From: an uncultured Prevotella sp.
GTDB taxonomy: Bacteria; Bacteroidota; Bacteroidia; Bacteroidales; Bacteroidaceae
NCBI GenBank assembly: GCA_900316015.1
Contig: ONBG01000006.1
Location: 62,001-126,000, forward strand
Length of the DNA: 64,000 bases
Direction of reading: 5' to 3'
In this document: positions 36,739 through 46,748 of the stretch, one piece after another
Layout of the letters: every line of letters starts with the position of its first letter
Numbering within the stretch: the first letter of the stretch is position 1
Position numbers and translations under genes: made by a program
Notes under the pieces: model-generated
Told to the model about the DNA's origin: nothing
Databases searched by the model: none
What the model saw: the letters and a program-made list of their open reading frames with translations, nothing else

Positions 36739-38370
<1,632 letters not shown>

Positions 38371-38406
38371 TCAAATTGATTTTAAATGAAACAAATAGAT
38401 GAAAGA

Positions 38407-38679
38407 TTAATCCTCAACAACAGCAAGAACGTCACTCTGACGCATCATCAGGTATTTCTCACCTTCATTCTCAAGCTCTGTACCTGCATATTTGCCATAG
38501 AGAACGGTGTCTCCTTCTTTCAGAACCATAGGGTCATCCTTCGTACCATGACCGACAGCAACAACCTTACCACGCTGTGGTTTCTCTTTTGCTGTATCAG
38601 GAATAATGATTCCACCTACTTTTTCTTCAGCTGGTGCAGGAAGTACCAGCACTCTGTCTGCTAATGGTTTAATTTTCAT
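38407..38679 (-). CDS. groES: Co-chaperonin GroES (10 kDa)
   Basis: The 90-residue protein starts [20 protein letters not shown] and contains the mobile loop [15 protein letters not shown] and [19 protein letters not shown]. It caps GroEL. It is the first gene of the operon. About 100 nt upstream lies a large palindrome that may control it. The CIRCE operator is not present. Confidence 0.98.
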   Translation of the reverse strand: MKIKPLADRVLVLPAPAEEKVGGIIIPDTAKEKPQRGKVVAVGHGTKDDPMVLKEGDTVLYGKYAGTELENEGEKYLMMRQSDVLAVVED

Positions 38680-38775
38680 AATGCTACTATTTAATTATTT
38701 ATTAATTCCAATTGTCAAGACGAACGTGACTAAAGAGCCTCCCTTCGTCTAACTTCACGGGAGACATAACGAAAA

Positions 38776-38833
38776 TCGTGCCAAAACTGTCAGATGACAA
38801 TTTTGGCACGACGTGACTGACACTTCTGTCAGT
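38776..38833 (-). promoter_or_regulatory. Nested palindromes upstream of groES (putative heat-shock control element)
   Basis: TCGTGCCAAAA (38776-38786) and TTTTGGCACGA (38801-38811) flank an inner TGTCA-GA-TGACA, making a 36-nt near-perfect palindrome. A second element, ACTGACA-CTTC-TGTCAGT, follows at 38816-38833 and repeats the TGTCA theme. On the minus strand TTGGCACGATTTTCGT resembles a sigma-54 promoter but has GT in place of GC at -12. It could be an operator, a variant sigma-54 promoter or a hairpin. Confidence 0.6.
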
Positions 38834-38856
38834 TTTCTCTCCTTAGATCTACAATC

Positions 38857-40275
38857 CTATTGGGGCAACTCTCCCAAGTCGACGAACTTGCCGCGCGCCT
38901 TCCGCTCTGCAATCAATGTCTGTAATTTCCTACGCCGATTGGGTGCGATCCATTTACGGGCAAAGATATTCGGGATGGCCACGCCTAAGGCAATCATAAT
39001 GATCAATAAGGAACCGTTGATCGCGTTATGGGTGGCAAAGGTCACCTCCCCTACGATACCTTGCATGTCGATGATACCGTACAAGGCACGATACATCAAG
39101 ACTCCTGGCACCATGGGAATGACTGCTGGGATGGAAATACACTGATGGGGCGTATGGAGAACATGCACAACTTTGATATTAATGATACTGATCATGGCTG
39201 ACCCACACAGGGTACCAATGATCGGTCCTAAGTCTAAGCCTATATTCCCGTTGCTCGGACCTAAGTTAATGAAATTACGCGAACAAACAGCGATGATCCC
39301 GCCAATGCCAATCCAAGGCATCAGACGCTTCGGAGTATTGTAGATGGTAGCGAATCCCATGGCCGAGATCCCTGCTGCTAAGGCATACTCTCCAAAAGTA
39401 TGGTGTGGGGTCATGCTCAGGTCCTTGACAAAATTATCGATTCCACATACCTTGATGGCCAAGGCAATGCCAAAGGACATGGCGACGATCATCAACATCG
39501 TATTCGTAGCCCTGACCAGACCGGTCTCAATATGGTTATCCAACATATCATTGACGAAATTGATCAACGGAACGCCCGGCACGATAAAGAGTGCGCATGC
39601 CATCAAAGGATGCCAAGGCGTTTCTGAGTACAACAAAGGCTGGAGAGCTACAGGAACATATGACATCACCTGTGGTGTGGAGATTAAGGCGGAAGCCCAT
39701 GCCAACAGAGTTGAGACAAAGGCTGCTACGGCAAAGTTGGCGTAAAGGTTAGAGCCCAAATGGTTCAAGTACATCCTCAACCGGTTACCAAGAATAGCTG
39801 AGATGGAGGCATAGAAGAATGCCGGCCAGTCACATCCGAACTGGATGCAGAACCCGCCACAGGCAAAGCCCGCGCAAATGGCTACCATCCACTCGTTATA
39901 AACACGTGGCTTCGTGGCAATCCGCTCCAATTCTTCGCTGAATTTGTCAAGAGAGTAATCCTCACGGATCGCTGTCCATGTCAACTTACTGACATCTTGG
40001 ATGATCGTCATGTTGATGACATGCTTGTCACAACGCTGCATCTTCGTAAAGGAATGCTCCTCATCACTCAGGTTCACGGTGAGCATATAGTAGTCAATCC
40101 CTATATGCAAGTTCTCTTCCGGCAGACCCAAATAAGCGGCCGCACGCTTCATGTTCCTTAATATGCGGCTGGTATCTGCTGAACTTTCCATTAACAACTG
40201 TCCGGTGCGGAGCAACAAGTCCAACTTCCTGCACAAGACCTGCTTAGAGTTATTCTGAACGCTACAGTCCATCAT
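38857..40275 (-). CDS. ThrE-family threonine/serine exporter
   Basis: I chose the ATG at 40275 (472 residues, beginning MMDCSVQNNSK). The promoter box at 40345-40338 places transcription near 40332, leaving no leader for the more upstream ATG at 40329. The N-terminal cytoplasmic part (LLRTGQLLMESSADTSRILR) and about ten membrane segments after residue 150 match the DUF1212/DUF3815 layout of ThrE, both halves in one chain. It probably exports small amino acids, substrate not shown. Confidence 0.85.
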   Translation of the reverse strand: MMDCSVQNNSKQVLCRKLDLLLRTGQLLMESSADTSRILRNMKRAAAYLGLPEENLHIGIDYYMLTVNLSDEEHSFTKMQRCDKHVINMTIIQDVSKLTWTAIREDYSLDKFSEELERIATKPRVYNEWMVAICAGFACGGFCIQFGCDWPAFFYASISAILGNRLRMYLNHLGSNLYANFAVAAFVSTLLAWASALISTPQVMSYVPVALQPLLYSETPWHPLMACALFIVPGVPLINFVNDMLDNHIETGLVRATNTMLMIVAMSFGIALAIKVCGIDNFVKDLSMTPHHTFGEYALAAGISAMGFATIYNTPKRLMPWIGIGGIIAVCSRNFINLGPSNGNIGLDLGPIIGTLCGSAMISIINIKVVHVLHTPHQCISIPAVIPMVPGVLMYRALYGIIDMQGIVGEVTFATHNAINGSLLIIMIALGVAIPNIFARKWIAPNRRRKLQTLIAERKARGKFVDLGELPQ

Positions 40276-40337
40276 TTTAATCTGGTATTTTCCCTTTATC
40301 CTAAGAACACAATTTGTCCCACCTTTCATTTCGAGTG

Positions 40338-40367
40338 CAAAGGTAATAAAAATACGAGATATTCAAA
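40338..40367 (-). promoter_or_regulatory. Promoter of the ThrE-like gene
   Basis: TACCTTTG (40345-40338) on the minus strand with TTTG (40367-40364) at an 18-nt spacing. It decides the start codon of the gene behind it. Confidence 0.55.
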
Positions 40368-40466
40368 GCATTCTTGCTGATTTATTTTCTTTCATATCCG
40401 CTCACATCTTTTAGTACTTTGTACCCGGTATTCCAGCTTAGCCTGCTTTTTTGTCCCAATTTCTCT

Positions 40467-40691
40467 TTACTGGAGATGGACATCGCTCAAGAAAATGTCT
40501 CTTGATGCATCATCCTTCATCCCTGTCATGATAAAGCCTGCCAGGAAGTCAGCATCTATTGCTCTTACATTATTAATAGAAAGGGGCTCTACGAGAGCGT
40601 TCCTTGACATCTTTGGGGTCACGGTTCCTTCAACCCGTAGTGATATAGATGGGAACATGATAGAGAAATGGTCAAAGATTCTTTCAATCAA
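40467..40691 (-). other. Unassigned possible gene fragment
   Basis: A minus-strand frame of about 74 codons starts with TTG (first ATG at 40658) and ends ASRDIFLSDVHLQ. The plus strand is also open (40495-40788), so one of the two is a shadow. The sequence has protein-like composition but no upstream ribosome site, and a terminator hairpin lies only 44 nt upstream. I read it as a decayed gene or repeat fragment with low confidence. Confidence 0.25.
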
Positions 40692-40734
40692 GACGCCATT
40701 TATTGGTCAGGGGGAAAGTTTCTGGGCTTACAAT

Positions 40735-40849
40735 AAAAAATGCCACTATCCTCACGGACAACGGCATTTCCTTACAAAACTAAATTAACCACTAAAAAAA
40801 ATTCTTTTGAACCGCTTTCGCGGGAATACATTCACTATATATACCTTTC
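40735..40849 (-). ncRNA. Candidate small RNA of about 115 nt, possibly with a 19-codon frame
   Basis: A promoter at 40886-40855 is followed about 85 nt later by a strong terminator. On the minus strand GCCGTTGTCC and GGATAGTGGC form a fully paired 10-bp stem (three G-U) with a GTGA loop, then six T (40740-40735). In between, CCGC-GAAA-GCGG (40823-40812) is a second stable hairpin with a GNRA loop. A short frame from 40831 to 40772 reads MYSRESGSKEFFLVVNLVL. Whether the unit is an sRNA, a leader-type peptide RNA or a decayed repeat cannot be told here. Confidence 0.5.
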
Positions 40850-40854
40850 ACGTG

Positions 40855-40886
40855 CAAAGATACAAAGTTATTTTGAATGGTGCAAG
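40855..40886 (-). promoter_or_regulatory. Promoter of the candidate small RNA at 40.8 kb
   Basis: CTTG (40886-40883), a 20-nt spacer and TATCTTTG (40862-40855) on the minus strand. Confidence 0.65.
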
Positions 40887-41012
40887 TTTTTTAAGAAGAA
40901 AATTTCGAAAAAGCATGTTTTTTCTTTGAATTTGACAAAATTTAACCCATTTCCCTAACACTTTGCTTCCTTAAAAACGTTTTAAACGTACTATCTTCCA
41001 CGATGCAGTCTC

Positions 41013-41477
41013 CTACTTGAAGTAATATAGGAAAGTAGCAATCCCCTGCAAGGCAGGCTTACGCTGTCCCTCTATCTCGATGCGGAAATCAATTTCTGTC
41101 TTGCAAATGCCATGGAGATTGGCAATACCATGAAGCTTTGTTACCAAACGAACACGGCTACCTACTAAGACTGGCTGACCGAAACGCATTTTGTCCATGC
41201 CATAATTCACCAACATCTTGATATTGTTGACCTCGATGATCTGGCTCCATAAATAGGGGAGCAAGGAAAGAGTAAGGTATCCATGGGCAATAGTGCTCTT
41301 ATACGGACTCTCCTTCTTCGCGCGTTCCACGTCTACATGGATCCACTGATGGTCGGAAGTAGCATCTGCAAAACCGTTGATTCGGTCCTGCGTTATCTGC
41401 AACCACTCTGAGCATCCCAACTCCTCACCCAAGTGTGAGGCAAACTCTTCATACGAATTGACTATTAATTTTGCCAT
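41013..41477 (-). CDS. MaoC-like (R)-specific enoyl hydratase family protein
   Basis: The start at 41477 gives 154 residues beginning MAKLIVNSYEEFASHLGEEL. A longer frame to 41546 overlaps the GH27 gene. The hot-dog fold motif FADATSDHQWIHVDVERAKK, followed by TIAHGYLTLSLLPYL, carries the Asp/His pair of the hydratase site. It would hydrate trans-2-enoyl-CoA or a similar thioester. It lies 34 nt after the GH27 gene and may share its transcript, although no functional link to pectin is evident. Confidence 0.88.
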   Translation of the reverse strand: MAKLIVNSYEEFASHLGEELGCSEWLQITQDRINGFADATSDHQWIHVDVERAKKESPYKSTIAHGYLTLSLLPYLWSQIIEVNNIKMLVNYGMDKMRFGQPVLVGSRVRLVTKLHGIANLHGICKTEIDFRIEIEGQRKPALQGIATFLYYFK

Positions 41478-41511
41478 AGTTATATTGAAATAAGAATGAA
41501 TAATCATGGAT

Positions 41512-42861
41512 TTACAGGCATGAGAGCCGATAAAGGGCACATGCATGGGGTTCTAATTGTACGCTAACCTTAGACGAGGCTATGCCTAAAAACTTGTTTC
41601 GCCACATATCGACAATCTTAAACTTTCCTCTCAAGCCCAATGCGCTTAATGAGGTCCTTATGTTCAATTCCTGACTGTCACTTACATTAAAGAAAGCAAC
41701 ATAAACCTCGCCTGTCTTCGGATGCTTAGACGCAACGATCAAGCGAGAATCGTCACGGTAAACCTGATGGACCTGTTCTGCCTCCGCATGCATTCTCAAT
41801 ACTTCTTGATTGGTAAGGAGTGAGCGGGTGAAATCATCCAAGGTAGGCAGGTCGCCACCAAAAAAGAGGGGCGACTTGAAGATGGAGAAGAATGTCATGA
41901 GGGAATATTGCTCATCGCGAGTCAGTCGTGTCATCCTATCCCCTCCCCTTTCTCCACGAATAGAAAGGTGCCCCAACGGGATCATGTCACAGTCTGGCCA
42001 CGTACCTTTTTGAATATAAGGATACCACTGCTCCGCTACTTTCATCAAATGAGTCAGGTCGCCCCACACATCCCAAACATCATTTACCATTCTCCATTGG
42101 TTTGCGTGAGAAGAAACATGGGCGGCAGCCGCTATGGGTGTTTCTCCAGGAGAAGTACTCAAGATGATAGGTCGCCCGGTCTGATCAATGGCTTTCCTAA
42201 TCATATTGATCTCATCTTCATGGTAGACAGGAGCAGAAAGATCATCAACCTTGATAAAATCGACGCCCCAACTGGCATAGAGATCCATAATGGAATTATA
42301 ATATTCCTGTGCCCCAGGCTTATCTGCAAGGACCGTATAGTTATCATGTAGCCAAGTACATTGTCCTTCTTGGGTAGCGATCTGATCAGCTGTTATCCCT
42401 TGGGTACCCTTCACTAACTGATGGCGCAACACTGCCTGCTTCGGGATTCCTCGCATGATATGTATCCCGAACTTCAACCCAAGCCGGTGGACATAGTCAG
42501 CCAACTCCTTAAATCCCCTTCCGCCTTTCGAGGATGGGAACCTATTTTCTGCAGGGATATAGCGTCCAAACTCATCCAGGCAATAGATAGGGTCCTTCTC
42601 ATTATATCCGCCAGCCTTCGTGTTAGCGACAAACCACCGGATATCGACGACAATATACTGCCATCCATAAGGCTTCAGGTTCTTCGCCATATAATCTGCT
42701 GCGGCTTTCACTTCTGATTCTGTAACCGTGGGACCATAACAGTCCCAGCTGTTCCAACCCATGGGAGGTGTGGGTGCCCAATCCTTAAATGACTGAGCTT
42801 TGACTATATTTACGACGAGAACGAGCCAGACTGCCATCCCCATAAAAAGAATTTTCCTCAT
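41512..42861 (-). CDS. GH27 alpha-galactosidase, secreted
   Basis: The protein has 449 residues with a signal peptide ending NIVKAQ (residue 23). The barrel begins PTPPMGWNSWDCYGP, the GH27 start motif. The nucleophile is probably Asp206 in FIKVDDLSAP, and the acid/base Asp lies in RMVNDVWDVW near 261-264. A C-terminal beta-sandwich follows. It would remove terminal alpha-galactose, or another alpha-sugar accepted by this clan, from side chains. It lies next to the hybrid regulator. Confidence 0.88.
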   Translation of the reverse strand: MRKILFMGMAVWLVLVVNIVKAQSFKDWAPTPPMGWNSWDCYGPTVTESEVKAAADYMAKNLKPYGWQYIVVDIRWFVANTKAGGYNEKDPIYCLDEFGRYIPAENRFPSSKGGRGFKELADYVHRLGLKFGIHIMRGIPKQAVLRHQLVKGTQGITADQIATQEGQCTWLHDNYTVLADKPGAQEYYNSIMDLYASWGVDFIKVDDLSAPVYHEDEINMIRKAIDQTGRPIILSTSPGETPIAAAAHVSSHANQWRMVNDVWDVWGDLTHLMKVAEQWYPYIQKGTWPDCDMIPLGHLSIRGERGGDRMTRLTRDEQYSLMTFFSIFKSPLFFGGDLPTLDDFTRSLLTNQEVLRMHAEAEQVHQVYRDDSRLIVASKHPKTGEVYVAFFNVSDSQELNIRTSLSALGLRGKFKIVDMWRNKFLGIASSKVSVQLEPHACALYRLSCL

Positions 42862-42886
42862 ACAGATATTTCATTGATTCCTGCTG

Positions 42887-42917
42887 CAAAAGTACTCATT
42901 TTATTTTGCATGGCAAC
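42887..42917 (-). promoter_or_regulatory. Probable promoter of the GH27 gene
   Basis: TACTTTTG (42894-42887) on the minus strand with GTTG (42917-42914) at a 19-nt spacing, 26 nt before the ATG. Confidence 0.5.
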
Positions 42918-42936
42918 AGAATTGCCCCAACTTTCA

Positions 42937-44172
42937 TCAGCAACTTTTCGTCCCCTCTATCTTCCCACCTTTTTTCTTATATTCACTCGGGCTTACCCCA
43001 TAGAACGATTTAAAGGAACGGTAGAAATAGGACTGTTCTTGGATCCCAACCTCATAGCAAACTTCACTCACGTTCAAGTTCCCTTCTGACAACAGGCGGG
43101 CAGCTTTTTCCATCCTGAGTTTCATTATATATTTATTAGGAGAAAGTCCTGTCAATTTCTTGATTTTCCCATAAACCATCGTCCTCCCGACATGCAGGCT
43201 GACAGCCAAATTATCAATGGTAAATTCAGGGTCTTTTAGATGCCCATTCATGATCTCTATGGCATTCTCCAAAAAGTGATGGTCAGCTACAGACGTCAAT
43301 ATTTTCGGCTCTTCCAATTCTTGCTTTTGGGGGATTGCCCTTTCTTGGCTTGCCTTCTGATCCCTTTTCCAACGAATAAGTTGTGCCATTCTGGCAATCA
43401 GGACCTTGAAATTGCAGGGCTTTACCACATAGTCATCAGCCCCAGCCTGATACGCCTTGATCTGATGCCCCTCGTCATCAAGTGCCGTTAACATGATGAC
43501 AGGGATGTTCGTTAATTGGGGATTGCTTCTGATCTGCCTGACAACCTGATAACCATCCAGCTTTGGCAACATCACATCGCAAAGGATCAATGAAGGCGGA
43601 TTTGCGAGGATGCCCTCAACGCCCTCCTGTCCATCCATATAGCGATCGACCCTAAAATAGGTACTTATCTCTTCTTTCATTTGTCCCATCATGTCTGTAT
43701 CATCTTCGATGATAGCTACATGTAACATATTAATGGGATCTCCGCACACTGTGTCCAAGCATGAAAGTTCCTCCGTTGCCAGGGTCTCTTTGGATTGGCA
43801 GAAGACTTGACGACCAGTTACTTCGTCGTCTTTATAAGCAGCATCATCAACAGGCAGCATTACCTTGAACACGGTTTCATGATCCTTGCGCTCATAGACT
43901 AAGGAGCCATGGTGCAAGATTGCCATCTGCTGTGCCATATAGAGTCCTATCCCCATCCCGCCCTGGGATACATAACCATGCATGAACGGCTGGTAGAGAT
44001 GCAGAAGTTTTTCCTCCTCTATCCCTGGACCACTATCTGAGACCGATAATAAAAGCTGATCATGGTCCTTCGTCAGTTGTACGGTGACGGATCCTCTCTG
44101 TGGCGTATATTTCAAGGCATTGGAAAGTAGATTATACATATATGTTTTTCGCGAAAGCGATGATATCGCCAT
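42937..44172 (-). CDS. C-terminal half of a split hybrid two-component regulator (ATPase, receiver, AraC domain)
   Basis: This 411-residue frame begins at the kinase N-box (YNLLSNALKYTP), with G boxes DSGPGIE and GMGIGLYM. A receiver domain follows (HVAIIEDDTDMMGQ, phospho-Asp in LILCDVMLPKLDGY, Lys in DYVVKPCN). It ends in an AraC-type DNA-binding domain (FTIDNLAVSLHVGRTMVYGK; VCYEVGIQEQSYFYRSFK). It lacks the phospho-accepting His helix, which is encoded in the overlapping upstream frame. The two frames overlap by 41 nt in different phases. A start at 44172 or at the internal ATG 44139 is possible. If made, it could still bind DNA but not be phosphorylated in cis. Confidence 0.85.
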   Translation of the reverse strand: MAISSLSRKTYMYNLLSNALKYTPQRGSVTVQLTKDHDQLLLSVSDSGPGIEEEKLLHLYQPFMHGYVSQGGMGIGLYMAQQMAILHHGSLVYERKDHETVFKVMLPVDDAAYKDDEVTGRQVFCQSKETLATEELSCLDTVCGDPINMLHVAIIEDDTDMMGQMKEEISTYFRVDRYMDGQEGVEGILANPPSLILCDVMLPKLDGYQVVRQIRSNPQLTNIPVIMLTALDDEGHQIKAYQAGADDYVVKPCNFKVLIARMAQLIRWKRDQKASQERAIPQKQELEEPKILTSVADHHFLENAIEIMNGHLKDPEFTIDNLAVSLHVGRTMVYGKIKKLTGLSPNKYIMKLRMEKAARLLSEGNLNVSEVCYEVGIQEQSYFYRSFKSFYGVSPSEYKKKGGKIEGTKSC

Positions 44173-46558
44173 AAGACACGACCAAATGCTCGTTGCCCGT
44201 ACTTACTTTACGGAACTCCATCAATTGATTGATTAGTTTTGATAACCTTTGCACGCCGTGTGCTGCCGTAAGGACCAATTTCTTCCGTGGTTTCTCCGAG
44301 GGATCTTCTTTCATCTTGCCAATTGAAGTCTGGATAATTGACAGGGGCGTTCGGAATTCATGAGCGATATGAGTAAAGAAATTCAACCGAAACTCGTTCA
44401 GTTGCCGGTCAAATTGCAACTGTTGATGAAGTTGGAATTTCTCCCTTGCATTCTTTGTCATCCAATAAGTTAAGCTTCCCATCAACAGGATATAAAAGAA
44501 CCACGCCCAACCCGATAAGAACCAGGGCTTACAGATCACGATCTCAAAGAGGGTTTCATTTTTCTGATCACCCATCTTACGGACATGGAAGATGTAATGA
44601 CCAGGTGACAAGTTATTATATTCTGCCTTATTCAGAATGGTTCCATCATGCCAGTCTCTGTCAACTCCTTCCATATAATACTGATATAAGCAAGAAGAAA
44701 TCCTTGCATAGTCAAAATCGGAAAAAGACATCGTGATAGAATTCTGGTCATAAGGCAACTCTACCCTCTGCTTTTGCCCTGAAATGGTATTTAATTTGTC
44801 ATAAACAGACTGACCGCCTACCAAAATATCCGTAATCAATATCTTTTTATGATTGACGTCTGTAACATCACCACTAATTTTCAAAAGCCCCTTCATCGTC
44901 CCGAAATACAATTCACCCTTGGGTCCTTTACAAGAAGCATTTTCAGTAAACATATTGCCCAAGGTTGTCTGAGAAAAGTCATAGTTTGCTACGATATCTC
45001 TCTTCTGGTTGATGCGCACGATACCGCTTTCTTGCGCCACCCAAAGATTGCCATACCGGTCCTCATTAATAGACCGTATCGTATTGACAGATAGTCCATT
45101 CGTAGTATTGATAAGTCGTTCTATACTCACGCGGTCTCCTTTGCAATCCATCACGCATAGACCCTTACCTACGACTCCTGCATATAACTTACCTGTATGG
45201 GAATAATAGATTGTGATAATCTCGTTGCCTGGAAGGTTACTGTTTTCTGTACCATAACGTTTGAAATGACTTTCAGTAACATGCTTATTCCAAGTATCCA
45301 CGCAAAAGATCCCATCATTTGTAGCCATCCATAGCCATCTGTTCTCTGACATCTGCAGATTATGCATCCGGGCTATATTAATGCTCTTATTCAGGAATTG
45401 CCGGGAAGTCAACCTTCCTTTATCCCATGTAAATAGCATCAGTCCCCCATTAAAGGTAGCTGCCCAAATACGCCCGTACCTGTCTATTTGGATGTCCGTA
45501 AACCAGTCAAAAGGAATATAATGGTCTTTGCTCTTCGTCCCATAATATACGCCATCAATGAATAGCCCAGAAATCGTTGCAATATACGTATGGCTTGCGT
45601 CTTGCAGGATATTATAGATCAAGGAACCCGTTCTATTCAGCAATGTACAGTGCTCTGACACAGGATCATAATCAAAAAGATTGCCATTCATGACCCCAAT
45701 CAGGATATGGCCATTTTTCGCCTCGTAAACGGCGCGGACATAAAGAGAAGACTCTAACTTTGCGCTGCTCTCTGGATAAATATACTGGACAGTAAACCGT
45801 GACATGTCGGACGCCAACGTAATCCCTGCATCTTCATTTCCAAGCCAAATGTTATCACTATGGTCAACAAAAATACAAGTGAGGAAATTAGAATAGAAAA
45901 AGGGATTCTTATCTTCTGCCAGATAATGGAGAAGATCACCCTTGACAGGATCATAGCTGAAGAGTCCATTTCCGTAGGTAGCAATAAAAAAAAGCCCTTT
46001 TGAATTTCTTGAAATGCTATATTTGTTAAAGCGCGTACTGGACAGCCCTGTGTTCCTTACCAATTGCAATGTTTTCGTTTTCCCTTTGTGGCCAATCACA
46101 AACAAATGGCCCTCTTGATCGGTCTCAAAACGATAATCCGGATACATTGCTACCAGTCTTCTGCCTGTTTGTTTCTCCCGTGGCAGTTCTTTCATGTCAT
46201 AGTGGACAAACCGTGAAGACCGAAGGTCATATATCACTTGATGATGCGTAATGGTACGCAATAATAGTTGATGATGGTCCTTGCTCAGGCGCATGGCACC
46301 AATCCCCTCTACCTTCGGAAGTCCAGATTGCTTTCCTGTCTGGGTGAAATGATAGAAATTATAGCCATCAAAACGGCACAAGCCACCCCGAGTCCCTATC
46401 CATATAAAGCCATCGTCATCTTGCAGGATGCAATAGACATCGCTGCTCAGCAAACCGTCTTGAGCCGAGATTCTCCTACTTAGATAGTAAGATCCCTCGG
46501 CATAACCATGGAAGAAAAAGAGTAATATCAGTGTGAATATGATGACACTATGCTTCAT
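44132..46558 (-). CDS. N-terminal half of a split hybrid two-component regulator (periplasmic sensor, His-kinase helix)
   Basis: The start at 46558 follows from the promoter at 46606-46575. An ATG at 46573 lies at or before the predicted transcription start. The 808-residue product has a signal peptide or membrane anchor, two seven-blade propellers of Reg_prop repeats (DDDGFIWIGTRGGLCRFDGY, DRYGNLWVAQESGI), a Y_Y_Y domain near 680-710, a membrane helix (WAWFFYILLMGSLTYWM) and the HisKA box THIAHEFRTPLSII. It stops after FAKNIYV. About 78 residues separate the His box from the N-box of the next frame, fewer than the hundred or more usual, so a deletion with frameshift is likely. Confidence 0.85.
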   Translation of the reverse strand: MKHSVIIFTLILLFFFHGYAEGSYYLSRRISAQDGLLSSDVYCILQDDDGFIWIGTRGGLCRFDGYNFYHFTQTGKQSGLPKVEGIGAMRLSKDHHQLLLRTITHHQVIYDLRSSRFVHYDMKELPREKQTGRRLVAMYPDYRFETDQEGHLFVIGHKGKTKTLQLVRNTGLSSTRFNKYSISRNSKGLFFIATYGNGLFSYDPVKGDLLHYLAEDKNPFFYSNFLTCIFVDHSDNIWLGNEDAGITLASDMSRFTVQYIYPESSAKLESSLYVRAVYEAKNGHILIGVMNGNLFDYDPVSEHCTLLNRTGSLIYNILQDASHTYIATISGLFIDGVYYGTKSKDHYIPFDWFTDIQIDRYGRIWAATFNGGLMLFTWDKGRLTSRQFLNKSINIARMHNLQMSENRWLWMATNDGIFCVDTWNKHVTESHFKRYGTENSNLPGNEIITIYYSHTGKLYAGVVGKGLCVMDCKGDRVSIERLINTTNGLSVNTIRSINEDRYGNLWVAQESGIVRINQKRDIVANYDFSQTTLGNMFTENASCKGPKGELYFGTMKGLLKISGDVTDVNHKKILITDILVGGQSVYDKLNTISGQKQRVELPYDQNSITMSFSDFDYARISSCLYQYYMEGVDRDWHDGTILNKAEYNNLSPGHYIFHVRKMGDQKNETLFEIVICKPWFLSGWAWFFYILLMGSLTYWMTKNAREKFQLHQQLQFDRQLNEFRLNFFTHIAHEFRTPLSIIQTSIGKMKEDPSEKPRKKLVLTAAHGVQRLSKLINQLMEFRKVSTGNEHLVVSYGDIIAFAKNIYV

Positions 46559-46574
46559 TTGTTTTAATTTCATG

Positions 46575-46606
46575 CAAAGGTAAGCATTCCCCTCAAATTA
46601 TCCAAA
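46575..46606 (-). promoter_or_regulatory. Promoter of the hybrid regulator
   Basis: TTTG (46606-46603), a 20-nt spacer and TACCTTTG (46582-46575) on the minus strand. It is a consensus promoter, consistent with constitutive expression of a sensor. Confidence 0.75.
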
Positions 46607-46748
46607 TGAAAAAAAGGAAAAGAGAAGCATTCTCACGAACACTTCCCTTCCTTATTATTAGTTCCGGCTCTTGCCGAAGAACCCGTATACACATGATGAT
46701 TCTAAAGGGCATCCAATGAACTAATAACGCTTATTGCATGATATAAAC

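Noticed and set aside
38776-38811. CIRCE operator or a standard sigma-54 promoter for groESL
   Set aside because: The arms do not match the TTAGCACTC/GAGTGCTAA type of CIRCE, and the -12 GC of sigma-54 promoters is missing. It is kept only as an unassigned palindrome.
40495-40788. Plus-strand gene of 97 codons
   Set aside because: It runs through a terminator hairpin, has no ribosome site and mirrors a minus-strand frame. I found no support for a product.
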